DNA of 64,000 bases from UBA1413 sp964567485 (GTDB lineage Bacteria; Bacteroidota; Bacteroidia; Bacteroidales; Prolixibacteraceae). Below the pieces are notes generated by a model. That model did not search any database. It saw nothing but the letters and a program-made list of their open reading frames with translations, and was not told the DNA's origin. The translations under genes were made by a program, and so were the position numbers. The DNA lies in NCBI GenBank assembly GCA_964567485.1, contig CAZMMX010000002.1, positions 1 to 64,000 of the forward strand, read 5' to 3'. Positions 44,412 to 53,126 of the stretch are shown in pieces. How positions within the stretch are numbered: the stretch's first letter is position 1; every line of letters starts with the position of its first letter.

Positions 44412-44873
44412 TCAGGAATCCCTTTCTTCGTTGCAGGAGACCGGGATCTTATCGATTCTTCGCTGATGCCTTCCTCCTTCAAAACGGGCACTCAAAAAGG
44501 CCTCGACGATGGCTATGGCCTCCCCGTCGGTAACAAACCGCCCCGGGATGGCGCAAATGTTGGCATCATTATGTTCACGCGATAAACGGGCAATGTCAGG
44601 ATTCCAGCACAGCGCCGACCTGATCTTCTGGTGCTTGTTGGCCGTGATGCTGATCCCTTGTCCCGTGCCGCAAAAGGTAATCCCCAGAGGATACTCCCCG
44701 GCACTCACCGCACGGGCAATGGCATGGGCGAACTCCGGATAATCACAGCTCTCTTCAGAATAACATCCCAGGTCAACATAGGAAATCCCCACTTCCCGAA
44801 AATAGGCCATCACCGCCTGTTTCCGGCTATAACCGGCATGATCACTGGCCATTGCAATGACAGATCCCTTCAT
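44412..44873 (-). CDS. rpiB: Ribose 5-phosphate isomerase B
   Basis: 153 residues. MASDHAGYSRKQAV, DYPEFAHAIARAV, the catalytic-cysteine loop FCGTGQGISITANK and ARLSREHNDANICAIPGRFV are RpiB/LacAB hallmarks, and FEGGRHQRRIDKI is the C-terminal signature. It interconverts ribose 5-phosphate and ribulose 5-phosphate. It lies alone between the Rrf2 regulator and the flippase gene. Confidence 0.94.
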   Translation of the reverse strand: MKGSVIAMASDHAGYSRKQAVMAYFREVGISYVDLGCYSEESCDYPEFAHAIARAVSAGEYPLGITFCGTGQGISITANKHQKIRSALCWNPDIARLSREHNDANICAIPGRFVTDGEAIAIVEAFLSARFEGGRHQRRIDKIPVSCNEERDS

Positions 44874-44944
44874 AATAAATGCTAAAATTACCTTCTAACG
44901 GAAACGCTCCGTTGAAAACAACAAATTTAATATATTTTACTTCT

Positions 44945-46432
44945 TTATCCTTTATTCTTAAATAATATTGATGACAATTCCCTGACCTCGAGACGGAGGA
45001 CGAGAGCGATGAAAAGGAGCATCATCATGCTGTTGGCGGGGAATTTAAGCCAGGGGGAGAGTCCTTTGGTGAGCAGGGAAAGCAAAAAGAGAAGGACAGC
45101 CGCCAGAAAATATGTTCCTATTCTTTTGAGTTCATACGGGATGGGATAATATTTCTGTCCCCAGAAATAATTGATGACCATCATAATAAAGAAACAGATA
45201 AACACCGTGATGGCCGACCCCATGTATCCCAAAACGGGGATGAGCAGAAAGTTGAGGATGACGGTGATGACGGCGCCGGTCAGGGCGATGTAAGCGCCGT
45301 ACCAGGTGCGGTCCTTCAGTTTATACCAGATGGAGGCGCTGAAGAAAATACCGAAGAAGAGGTCGGCCATCAGCACCAGGGGAACCACGGGGAGTCCCTG
45401 ATGGTATTCAGCAGGGATAAGCAGCTTGACGATGTCGATGTAAAGCGTCATCCCCAAAAAAATAAGCAGTCCGAAAACGATGAAATATTTCATCACCGTA
45501 GCATAAATGACGGGGTCTTCTTTCGATTCTGCGGAACTGCGGGCAAAAAAGAAAGGTTCGAAGGCATAGCGGAAAGCCTGGATGAACATGTTCATGAGCA
45601 CCCCCAGTTTGTAGTTGGCCCCGTAAATTCCCAGCTGGAACATGGGATCCTTTTCCGCGGGAATCAGAAAGGGGATCAGTATCTTGTCTATGTTCTGGTT
45701 TACCATCCCTGCCAGTCCGATGACCAGAATAGGAAAGGAGTAACCCATCATGCGGCGGAAGAGAACCTTGTCAAAGGAGAGCCTGACGGCGAGTATTTCC
45801 GGAAGGAGTAAAAGAAGGGTGGAAAGGGAGGCCAGCAGGTTGGCGATGAAGACATAACCCACTCCAATGGCAGGGTCATAGAAACGGCTGACCACTCCTT
45901 CGGGGTGGTTTTCGGCGATCAGCGGACAGAGGGTGAGAAAAAAGAGGTTAAAACCGATGTTCAGACCAATATTGACCAATTTGACGACGGCAAATTTCAC
46001 CGGCCGTCCCTGAAGACGGAGTTGCGCAAAGGGAATGGCCGTCACCGCATCGAGACCGACCGTGAGCGCCAGCCACCACACAAACTCGGGATGATTCCCG
46101 TATTGCATGGCCGAAGCGATTTCCCCCCTGAAAAAAAACATGACCAACAGAAAGAGAAATGTGGTGGAAAACAGGGAAATGACCGAAGTGGAAAAGACTT
46201 TTTCCTTCTCTTCACTCTTCGAGGCAAACCGGAAATAACCGGTTTCCATGCCATAAGTGAGCAATATCATGGCAAAAGCCACATATCCATACAGGTTGCT
46301 GACCACCCCATATTCGGCCGGAGGGAAAATGCCGGTATGATAAGGCACCAGCCACCAGTTGAGAAAACGCCCCATGATGCTGCTCACCCCGTAAATCGCC
46401 GTATCTCCCAATAATTTTCTGAAAGGATTCAA
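44945..46432 (-). CDS. Polysaccharide flippase, Wzx/MOP type
   Basis: 495 residues with 12-14 hydrophobic segments. The N-terminus NPFRKLLGDTAIYGVSSIMGRFLNWWLVPYHTGIF is typical of Bacteroidetes lipopolysaccharide-biosynthesis flippases, with QLRLQGRPVKFAVVKLVNIGLNI and GIYGANYKLGVLMNMFIQAFRYAFEPF later. It should move lipid-linked glycan units across the inner membrane. No glycosyltransferases surround it, so it stands outside a polysaccharide cluster. A -7 element lies just upstream. Confidence 0.9.
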   Translation of the reverse strand: MNPFRKLLGDTAIYGVSSIMGRFLNWWLVPYHTGIFPPAEYGVVSNLYGYVAFAMILLTYGMETGYFRFASKSEEKEKVFSTSVISLFSTTFLFLLVMFFFRGEIASAMQYGNHPEFVWWLALTVGLDAVTAIPFAQLRLQGRPVKFAVVKLVNIGLNIGFNLFFLTLCPLIAENHPEGVVSRFYDPAIGVGYVFIANLLASLSTLLLLLPEILAVRLSFDKVLFRRMMGYSFPILVIGLAGMVNQNIDKILIPFLIPAEKDPMFQLGIYGANYKLGVLMNMFIQAFRYAFEPFFFARSSAESKEDPVIYATVMKYFIVFGLLIFLGMTLYIDIVKLLIPAEYHQGLPVVPLVLMADLFFGIFFSASIWYKLKDRTWYGAYIALTGAVITVILNFLLIPVLGYMGSAITVFICFFIMMVINYFWGQKYYPIPYELKRIGTYFLAAVLLFLLSLLTKGLSPWLKFPANSMMMLLFIALVLRLEVRELSSILFKNKG

Positions 46433-46449
46433 AATAGGATATTTTTAAA

Positions 46450-46457
46450 CAAAGATA
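46450..46457 (-). promoter_or_regulatory. -7 promoter element of the flippase gene
   Basis: The minus strand reads TATCTTTG, matching TAnnTTTG, 17 bases before the flippase ATG. It shares a 94-bp divergent spacer with the cyclase promoter. Confidence 0.5.
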
Positions 46458-46502
46458 GAATTCAATTTATATCACTTCCATCGTTTTCAGGGGAGATCTG
46501 CT

Positions 46503-46510
46503 TACTTTTG
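46503..46510 (+). promoter_or_regulatory. -7 promoter element of the glutaminyl cyclase gene
   Basis: TACTTTTG matches TAnnTTTG and ends 16 bases before the ATG at 46527. Confidence 0.5.
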
Positions 46511-46526
46511 TAAAAACATCTACAGC

Positions 46527-47633
46527 ATGCAACATATTCGTAATTTCTCTCATCAGGGGGTGCTCCTGCTCTTTTCGCTGGCCCTGATTTGTTCCTGTTC
46601 GGGCACCCCCCGGAAACCGTCCAGGCCTGTCATCACCCTGGAAATCCTTCCAACGGGTAACTCTTACCGTGTGGGAGATCCCGTATCTCTAAAAATCAAC
46701 ACCAAGGTAAAAGAGGGTGAACTGGCTAAAGTAGAGGTTTTTCTGAACAACCAACTTTTAGTTTCCGGAGACCAACCCGAAATTATCCATGACGTTGTTG
46801 CTGCCGAAGTGACGGGGGTCAACACCGTGAAGGTATATGCCGAAAAAAAAGATGGCCGCAACGCCACTCTGATCCGTAATTTCACCGTTTTTTCCGATAA
46901 GGCCCCCGCGGCCTGCAGCTATCGGGTGATCAGGGAATATCCTCACAGCACCACACATTTTACCCAGGGGCTCGAATTCCATGATGGTTTTCTCTACGAA
47001 GGAACAGGCGAAAACGGAAAGTCAGCCATTTATAAAAGCCACATGCCCACACTCCAAATTTTAAAGTCTGTTGAGTTGGACGACCGCTACTTCGGTGAGG
47101 GGATCACCATTCTCAACGGAAAGATATATCAGCTGACCTACAGGCATCAGAAGGGTTTTGTGTACGACCTGTCAAGTTTTGCCGTCATTGACAGTTTTTC
47201 TTTCTCTTCGCAGGAAGGGTGGGGGCTCACCAACGACGGAAAATACCTGATTATGAGCGATGGTACTGAAAATCTTACCTGGTTGGACCCTGTCACCTTT
47301 AAGGTGGTCAAAAAGGTACAGGTTGTTGATCACCAGAAGGTCTTCAGTAACCTGAACGAACTGGAATATGACCATGGCCATATCTGGGCCAACGTGTGGG
47401 GTATTGATCTGTTGTTAAGGATAGATGCTGCAACGGGAAAAGTCACATCGTTACTCGATCTGAAGGGTATTCTGAGCGTCATGAACAAGGGAGAGGCCGA
47501 ACGTATCGACGTGCTCAACGGCATTGCCGTGCTCCCTTCGGGAAATCTGCTGGTCACCGGAAAGCTATGGCCCAAAATGTTTGAAATTACCGCCAACTGT
47601 TCAGAAGAGGGTGGGGGTGTCACCATACCGTAA
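46527..47633 (+). CDS. Glutaminyl-peptide cyclotransferase lipoprotein (plant-type propeller enzyme)
   Basis: 368 residues. A lipoprotein signal peptide ends around LICSC (Cys22 or Cys24). Residues about 30-120 form an Ig-like beta domain, and 128-365 the five-bladed cyclase: REYPHSTTHFTQGLEFHDGFLYEGTG, RYFGEGITILNGKIYQLTYRHQ, EGWGLTNDGKYLIMSDGT, NLNELEYDHGHIWANVW and LNGIAVLPSGNLLVTGK are its hallmarks. It turns N-terminal glutamine into pyroglutamate. As a membrane-anchored protein facing the periplasm it can act on the many exported proteins here that start with Gln after signal-peptide removal. The last 33 bases overlap the 3' end of ruvB on the other strand. Confidence 0.9.
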   Translation: MQHIRNFSHQGVLLLFSLALICSCSGTPRKPSRPVITLEILPTGNSYRVGDPVSLKINTKVKEGELAKVEVFLNNQLLVSGDQPEIIHDVVAAEVTGVNTVKVYAEKKDGRNATLIRNFTVFSDKAPAACSYRVIREYPHSTTHFTQGLEFHDGFLYEGTGENGKSAIYKSHMPTLQILKSVELDDRYFGEGITILNGKIYQLTYRHQKGFVYDLSSFAVIDSFSFSSQEGWGLTNDGKYLIMSDGTENLTWLDPVTFKVVKKVQVVDHQKVFSNLNELEYDHGHIWANVWGIDLLLRIDAATGKVTSLLDLKGILSVMNKGEAERIDVLNGIAVLPSGNLLVTGKLWPKMFEITANCSEEGGGVTIP

Positions 47634-48623
47634 CCGCCCCAAATGCTTATAAGCCAATTCTGTAACTTCCCTTCCGCGGGGAGTGCGCTTTAAAAAACCC
47701 TCCTTAATCAGGTAAGGCTCATACACCTCCTCAATGGTGCCTGCATCTTCTCCCACAGCCGTGGAAATGGTGGATATTCCCACTGGTCCACCCCGGAATT
47801 TGTCGATGATAGTCACCAGAATGCGGTTGTCCATATCGTCAAGTCCGTATTTGTCGATATTTAAGGCTTCCAGGGAATAGCGGGTGATTTTGAGGTCAAT
47901 TCTTCCATTTCCTTTGACCTGGGCAAAGTCACGCACCCTGCGTAGCAGGGCATTCACAATGCGGGGGGTTCCCCGGCTCCTTGAGGCGATCTCCACGGCA
48001 GCTTCCTCCTCAATGGGAACATTCAGAATAAGGGCCGACCTGAGGGCGATTTTTGTGAGAACCGTTACATCGTAATACTCAAGGTGAAATTTGATGCCGA
48101 AGCGTGCCCGCAGGGGAGAAGTGAGCAACCCCGAACGGGTCGTCGCCCCTACCAGGGTGAAAGGATTGAGCTCCAACTGAATGGAACGGGCACTGGGTCC
48201 CTTATCAATCATAATATCAATTCTGAAATCCTCCATCGCCGAATAAAGATATTCCTCTACTACCGGTGATAAACGGTGAATTTCATCGATGAATAACACA
48301 TCATGGGGCTCCAAGTTGGTGAGTAGTCCCGCCAAATCACCAGGCTTGTCCAGCACCGGTCCGGAAGTGATTTTGATATTCACCCCCATCTCATGGGCGA
48401 TGATAGAAGAAAGGGTGGTTTTTCCTAATCCCGGTGGACCGTGGAGCAATACATGATCGAGCGATTCTCCCCTTTGACGTGCTGCCTTCACAAAAATACG
48501 CAGGTTCTCCACCGTCTGCTCCTGTCCGCTGAACTCCACAAACGATAAGGGACGCAGCTGATTGTCATAATCACGGTCCCGCTCATTGTAACTGTTGCCC
48601 CTGATATCCAGCAGATCTGTCAT
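47601..48623 (-). CDS. ruvB: Holliday junction branch-migration helicase RuvB
   Basis: 340 residues. Walker A is LLHGPPGLGKTTLSSI, Walker B is VLFIDEIHRL, and the sensor and arginine-finger regions are in GATTRSGLLTSPLRARFG. The C-terminal winged helix ends RLRYGDTPTLF. With RuvA it drives branch migration in recombination; ruvA and ruvC are not in the window. A -7 match (minus strand TAAATTTG, 48637-48644) lies 13 bases before the ATG, at the 3' end of the receiver gene. The gene ends inside the convergent cyclase gene. Confidence 0.96.
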   Translation of the reverse strand: MTDLLDIRGNSYNERDRDYDNQLRPLSFVEFSGQEQTVENLRIFVKAARQRGESLDHVLLHGPPGLGKTTLSSIIAHEMGVNIKITSGPVLDKPGDLAGLLTNLEPHDVLFIDEIHRLSPVVEEYLYSAMEDFRIDIMIDKGPSARSIQLELNPFTLVGATTRSGLLTSPLRARFGIKFHLEYYDVTVLTKIALRSALILNVPIEEEAAVEIASRSRGTPRIVNALLRRVRDFAQVKGNGRIDLKITRYSLEALNIDKYGLDDMDNRILVTIIDKFRGGPVGISTISTAVGEDAGTIEEVYEPYLIKEGFLKRTPRGREVTELAYKHLGRLRYGDTPTLF

Positions 48624-48630
48624 TCCTGTT

Positions 48631-49005
48631 TTATTGCAAATTTAAGGATTCGAAGATATCATTGAGTTTCCTGATATCAAAAGGTTTTGACATATACTCA
48701 TCCATACCTGCCTTCAGACACTGATCCCTGTCATTATCCAACGCATTGGCCGTTAAGGCAATAATCACCGATCTCGACCCCTTTTCTTTTTCCAGAGTCC
48801 TTATCCTCCTGGCGGCCTCATATCCGCTGATTCCCGGAAGCATAAGATCCATGATCACCACATCAGCCCCCTCCCCTGCCATCACCTCCACCGCCTTTTC
48901 TCCCGATGATACGATAATGGCTTCATATCCATTTCTGACCAGATAGAACCCAACGATTTTCTGATTGAGGGGATTGTCTTCAACAACCAATATTCTATAT
49001 TTCAT
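48631..49005 (-). CDS. Stand-alone response-regulator receiver protein
   Basis: 124 residues, a single receiver domain with no output domain. The acidic pocket (VVEDN), phospho-acceptor Asp53 (VVIMDLMLPG), the Thr in IIALTANA and the Lys in MSKPFD are all present. PLNQKIV is typical of receivers paired with hybrid histidine kinases. It starts upstream of ruvB with 7 bases between them. The partner kinase is not in the window. Confidence 0.92.
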   Translation of the reverse strand: MKYRILVVEDNPLNQKIVGFYLVRNGYEAIIVSSGEKAVEVMAGEGADVVIMDLMLPGISGYEAARRIRTLEKEKGSRSVIIALTANALDNDRDQCLKAGMDEYMSKPFDIRKLNDIFESLNLQ

Positions 49006-49184
49006 TATTTGTTTTTTTCTATAAAGGTAAAAATAGATGAAAATTATACTGTACTGTTCATTGGTGTTGAAAGAATTTTAGAGAATTTATTGCACATGAG
49101 AATAACAGCTCTTTTAGAACCATATCAACAACTTTACGTTACTTAATCACCAGAATTCCAATTTGAAAATAAAGTTTTCAATAA

Positions 49185-49227
49185 CTGTTCATAAATTCAC
49201 GGGGAATTGTCTGAGCAATATGAACAG
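49185..49227. promoter_or_regulatory. Nested inverted repeats in the AT-rich spacer before the DUF4175-like operon
   Basis: The 424-bp spacer 49006-49429 has no gene. It contains a 9-bp perfect inverted repeat CTGTTCATA (49185-49193) / TATGAACAG (49219-49227), and inside it a second, AATTC (49194-49198) / GAATT (49204-49208) with loop ACGGG. It could be an operator for a dimeric regulator or a structured leader RNA; the spacer otherwise shows only AT-rich sequence. Confidence 0.35.
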
Positions 49228-49358
49228 TCCAAAACAGGTTGATATTATGAAAACAAGTAGAGTAAAATAATCCATGGAAAGCCGTGTTTTTTTTTATTAT
49301 AAAATTCCAGAGTATCGGTACAAAGAAAACACCTTTTATTTATTTCGGATTTTTGAGA

Positions 49359-49366
49359 TACTTTTG
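49359..49366 (+). promoter_or_regulatory. -7 promoter element of the DUF4175-like operon
   Basis: TACTTTTG matches TAnnTTTG, 63 bases before the GTG start at 49430, and would drive the cluster through uvrC. Confidence 0.45.
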
Positions 49367-49429
49367 AACAGGGATGTTTTACCATAAATTTTTTTTAAAA
49401 AATTAGTAATCAAGTATTTGTGATTTTAG

Positions 49430-52400
49430 GTGAAGGATGATTTCAACATACTGGAAAAGAAGCTGGGAGCTTTCAGGCGGAAGTATCTCCTTTACCAGTT
49501 TTTAAGGGGCGGACTACTGGTGGGAGCCTTGTTTATTTTCTTCTTTACGATCATTAACCTTTTGGAATATTTCCTCTATATGCCACAGGTGTGGAGGAAA
49601 ATCATTTTTGTGAGCAGCTTTTTATTTTTTATTCTGTTAATAATCAGATACATCATTTTTCCGGGGGTACAGTTGACGGGATTGGTACGTATTCTGAATT
49701 ACCGGAAACTGACCGGCATTATCAGGCAGTATATTCCAGGGGTAAAGGATAAACTGATTAATGTACTGGAATTGCATGAAAGCCGTGATCCACATTATTC
49801 TTCATCCATTACTGAAGCTGCTGTTTCACAGAAAATCAGCGAGTTAAGGTTTATTGATTTTTCAGAGGCCTTAAGTTTAAAAAACCTGAAAACCATATTT
49901 TTAACTTTTGCAGCCAGTTTTCTGATGGTCCTGGTGATTTTTATAGCCGATAAATCTTTGCTTACGGTTCCGGGAAACAGGATGATTCATTTTAATCAGG
50001 AGTTTGTGAAACCTGCTCCTTACGAATTTATATTGCGAAACACCCGTCTGGAAGTGGAAAAGGGGAACGATTTCAGGGTGGAGATGGAGTGTAGGGGCAA
50101 TGAAATTCCCACGGTGATGTATATTAATATCGGGGGAAATAACTTTATGATGAAGCCTGCCGGTGAGCGTAGGTTTGAGTATGACTTCACTGCAGTGGTC
50201 AGGCCTGTTGAGTTTTACTTTACCGACTTGAAATTCAATTCAGGTGGGTTTTTGCTCGATGTGGTGGCCCTTCCAGTGATTAACAGCTTTACCGTGGAAA
50301 TAGTCCCTCCTGCTTATACCGGCGCGGAAAGCGTAAAAAGTGAAAACCTGGGTGACCTCAGGGTGATGGCAGGAAGCCGGCTGACATGGAATTTCCGCTG
50401 CTTTGACACCGACTCGCTTTGTATTATCTTCAGGGAAGGGGATACTATTAACGCCTCCCGAGAAGGGAAAAATAACTTTTCAGTATCGGCCATGATCACA
50501 GATCCCCAGATCTGTGATGTTTCTGTCAACAATGTTAAAGCCGGAAGAAAATCAGCCATGAGTTTTACGATTCAGGTGGTCCCTGATTATTATCCTGAGA
50601 TTTCTGTGGTGCAGATTCCTGATTCTTCCAGACTTACACGTTTCTATTTCCGGGGAAATATCCATGATGATTATGGTTTTACCCGGCTTTTGTTTCATAT
50701 CCATTCCGAAGAGAAGGATTCCTCCTTTACTATTCCGGTGGTGCCTTACCTGACCGACCAGGAGTTTTACACTACCTTTGATTATAAAGAACTGACCAGC
50801 TTCGGGAAAACCATCAGTTCCTATTTTTCAGTCAGTGACAACGACGGCATAAAAGGACCGAAAAATACTACTTCCGATAGTTTTGTGTTTACTTTCCCCG
50901 ACCGGAAGGAGATCGAGGATACCCGGGACGAAAAGTTTGATGAGTTGGAGAAAATGCTGAATGAAAGCAGTAGGATAGCTTCGGATTTGCAACAGGATAT
51001 CAAGGAGTTGCAAATGAAAAATATGAATAGCGACATATCTGCCTGGGAGAAATCACGTTTGGTGGAAGAGATAATTTCCGAAAAAAACCAACTGGAACAG
51101 ATGCTGGAGCAGATTGAAAAACTGAATAGTGAGCGGGACAGTTATTCCAACACATTCAACGAACAAGGTGAAGAAATTCTTAAAAAGCAGGAGAAAATTC
51201 AGGAGTTGCTTGAGGATGTGATGACCGAAGAGTTGAAAAAACTACTGGAAGAATTCAGTAAACTGGCTGAGGATTTTAACAGTAAGGAGTTAAATGAGTT
51301 GAGCCGGAAGATGGAAATGTCGTTTGAGGATCTCTCGAAGCAGCTTGACAGAAATCTCGAGATGCTTAGGAAAATGCAACTGGAACAGGAGCTCGAAGAT
51401 ATCGTAAAAAGGGTGGAGGAGATGAAGTCACGCACCCTGGAAGAGGGCCAGGCCATTGAACTGGAGAAGGATTTGAAGGATATGGACGGGAGGAGTGAAG
51501 AGAGTATTATGGAACTTGACGATATTGAACAAGAGCTGAACTCTGTTCTGGAGAAAAATAACGAAATGGAAAAGCCCCTTAATTTCGATGATTTTAAGGA
51601 GGAATTTGAGGAAATAAGGCAGGATATGCAACAATCTAACGAGGATTTGCATAAAAATAACAGGAAGAAAAGCGCCGGAAAAAGAAGGGAAGCATCAGAG
51701 AAGTTAGGTAATATGGCTTTTGCGATGCGTCAGATGCTGGAATCAAACCAAAGCCAGGAAAATACGGAAAACATCAGGGAGCTGCGTCAGATTTTGAAAA
51801 ACCTGGTACATCTCTCTTTCAGTCAGGAAGAGATTCTGGAGAGAGTACGTGGTACTTCCCAGGGGGATCCTGCGTTAAGGGTTTATTCACGTCAGCAGAG
51901 GACTTTATCGGAACAAAGCCAGGTCATACGTGATTCCCTGTATGCTCTGGCCAACAGGTCGCCCGAAATCGGAAATGTGGTTAACAACGAAATTCTGGCG
52001 ATGGAATTTAACCTGGTACGTGCGGTAGAGTTGATGGGAGAGGGGTTGTTTTTACAGGCATCAGCCAACCAGCAGTTGGTGATTACTGCGGCCAATAACC
52101 TGGCTCTTTTCCTGAGCGACGCCCTGCAAAATATGGAAGATCAGATGGCCAATTCACAGCCTGGCGATGACAGCAAACCTCAGGGAGGAAAGCCTGGTGG
52201 CACGGGAAGCCTGCAGAAACAATCGGAGAACCTGCGCAACCAGCTCCAACAGATGATCGAAGAGATGAAAAGCGGCAAAGGAGGTAAAATGAGCCGTCAA
52301 ATGGGGGAATCGCTGATGATGCACGAAATGATGCAACAAATGCTTCGTGATCTGATGAACAACGGCAACATGGGCGGTGACGCCCGTAAACAACTGCAAA

Positions 52401-52723
52401 TGGCAGACCGGCTGCTGGAGGAAAACCGCCGCGATATCATGAATAAGAGAATACAACCCAACCTTATTAAACGACAAAACGAAATTATGACGCGCCTGCT
52501 GGAAGCCGAAAAATCGGAAATGGAACGCGATCAGGATAACAAAAGAGAATCCCATACCGCTGATGATCAATTCTACAGCAACCCGGCACGCTTTTTCGAA
52601 AAGAACTTGCCGAAGAATATATCTATTGAGAATATTCAACGTAATAGTTTGAAAATGAATGCTTTTTTTCAAGATAAGTATAAAAATTACGTAGAGAAAT
52701 TTAACTCCCATGCCACTGAATAA
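49430..52723 (+). CDS. Large membrane coiled-coil protein, DUF4175-like
   Basis: 1097 residues from a GTG start; an in-frame stop lies directly upstream and no ATG is near. Three membrane segments lie at about 27-50, 58-78 and 155-173. Residues about 180-500 are beta-rich, probably periplasmic, and from about 500 to 850 the sequence is one long acidic coiled coil (for example EEIISEKNQLEQMLEQIEKL). A Gly/Gln-rich linker and a Met/Gln-rich helical region follow. It resembles the DUF4175 family proteins of Bacteroidetes, whose function is unknown. The last 14 bases overlap the ATPase gene, so expression is coupled. An envelope sensor or scaffold is possible but only inferred. Confidence 0.72.
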   Translation: MKDDFNILEKKLGAFRRKYLLYQFLRGGLLVGALFIFFFTIINLLEYFLYMPQVWRKIIFVSSFLFFILLIIRYIIFPGVQLTGLVRILNYRKLTGIIRQYIPGVKDKLINVLELHESRDPHYSSSITEAAVSQKISELRFIDFSEALSLKNLKTIFLTFAASFLMVLVIFIADKSLLTVPGNRMIHFNQEFVKPAPYEFILRNTRLEVEKGNDFRVEMECRGNEIPTVMYINIGGNNFMMKPAGERRFEYDFTAVVRPVEFYFTDLKFNSGGFLLDVVALPVINSFTVEIVPPAYTGAESVKSENLGDLRVMAGSRLTWNFRCFDTDSLCIIFREGDTINASREGKNNFSVSAMITDPQICDVSVNNVKAGRKSAMSFTIQVVPDYYPEISVVQIPDSSRLTRFYFRGNIHDDYGFTRLLFHIHSEEKDSSFTIPVVPYLTDQEFYTTFDYKELTSFGKTISSYFSVSDNDGIKGPKNTTSDSFVFTFPDRKEIEDTRDEKFDELEKMLNESSRIASDLQQDIKELQMKNMNSDISAWEKSRLVEEIISEKNQLEQMLEQIEKLNSERDSYSNTFNEQGEEILKKQEKIQELLEDVMTEELKKLLEEFSKLAEDFNSKELNELSRKMEMSFEDLSKQLDRNLEMLRKMQLEQELEDIVKRVEEMKSRTLEEGQAIELEKDLKDMDGRSEESIMELDDIEQELNSVLEKNNEMEKPLNFDDFKEEFEEIRQDMQQSNEDLHKNNRKKSAGKRREASEKLGNMAFAMRQMLESNQSQENTENIRELRQILKNLVHLSFSQEEILERVRGTSQGDPALRVYSRQQRTLSEQSQVIRDSLYALANRSPEIGNVVNNEILAMEFNLVRAVELMGEGLFLQASANQQLVITAANNLALFLSDALQNMEDQMANSQPGDDSKPQGGKPGGTGSLQKQSENLRNQLQQMIEEMKSGKGGKMSRQMGESLMMHEMMQQMLRDLMNNGNMGGDARKQLQMADRLLEENRRDIMNKRIQPNLIKRQNEIMTRLLEAEKSEMERDQDNKRESHTADDQFYSNPARFFEKNLPKNISIENIQRNSLKMNAFFQDKYKNYVEKFNSHATE

Positions 52724-53126
52724 AAAAGAGATCGTTATTTCTTCTGATACCACTGAGTTGAAAGTGGTTGAGACCTTCTTGTATGAAATCTTCAGGACTT
52801 ACCAGATTGACGAAGATCTCTACTTAAAGGTGCTTGTATGCCTGAATGAAGCTGTTACCAACTCCATCATGCACGGTAATAAATTCGATGAAAGGAAACA
52901 GGTGAGAATTGAGAGTTTCACATGTAATAAATATCTGTATTTCAGAGTAATAGATGAAGGTGATGGGTTTGATTATACCCATCTTCCCGACCCCACCACC
53001 GTAGATAACATCCTGAAAGAATCGGGAAGGGGGATTTTTATTATCAAAAATATGTCCGACGGAATTTTTTTCAGGGAAAAGGGAAATATCGTGGAATTCA
53101 AAATTGAAAAAGGTGGCAGGAATTAG
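52710..53126 (+). CDS. Anti-sigma-type serine kinase/ATPase (RsbW-like HATPase)
   Basis: 138 residues, a single GHKL ATPase domain. The N box is CLNEAVTNSIMHGN (Glu47, Asn51), the G1 box VIDEGDGFD and the G2 box SGRGIFIIKNMSD. RsbW/SpoIIAB relatives bind a sigma factor and phosphorylate an STAS-domain antagonist; no STAS protein or sigma factor gene is beside it. It overlaps the DUF4175-like gene at its start and ybeY at its end, so all three are likely translated in a coupled way. The target is unknown. Confidence 0.85.
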   Translation: MPLNKKEIVISSDTTELKVVETFLYEIFRTYQIDEDLYLKVLVCLNEAVTNSIMHGNKFDERKQVRIESFTCNKYLYFRVIDEGDGFDYTHLPDPTTVDNILKESGRGIFIIKNMSDGIFFREKGNIVEFKIEKGGRN

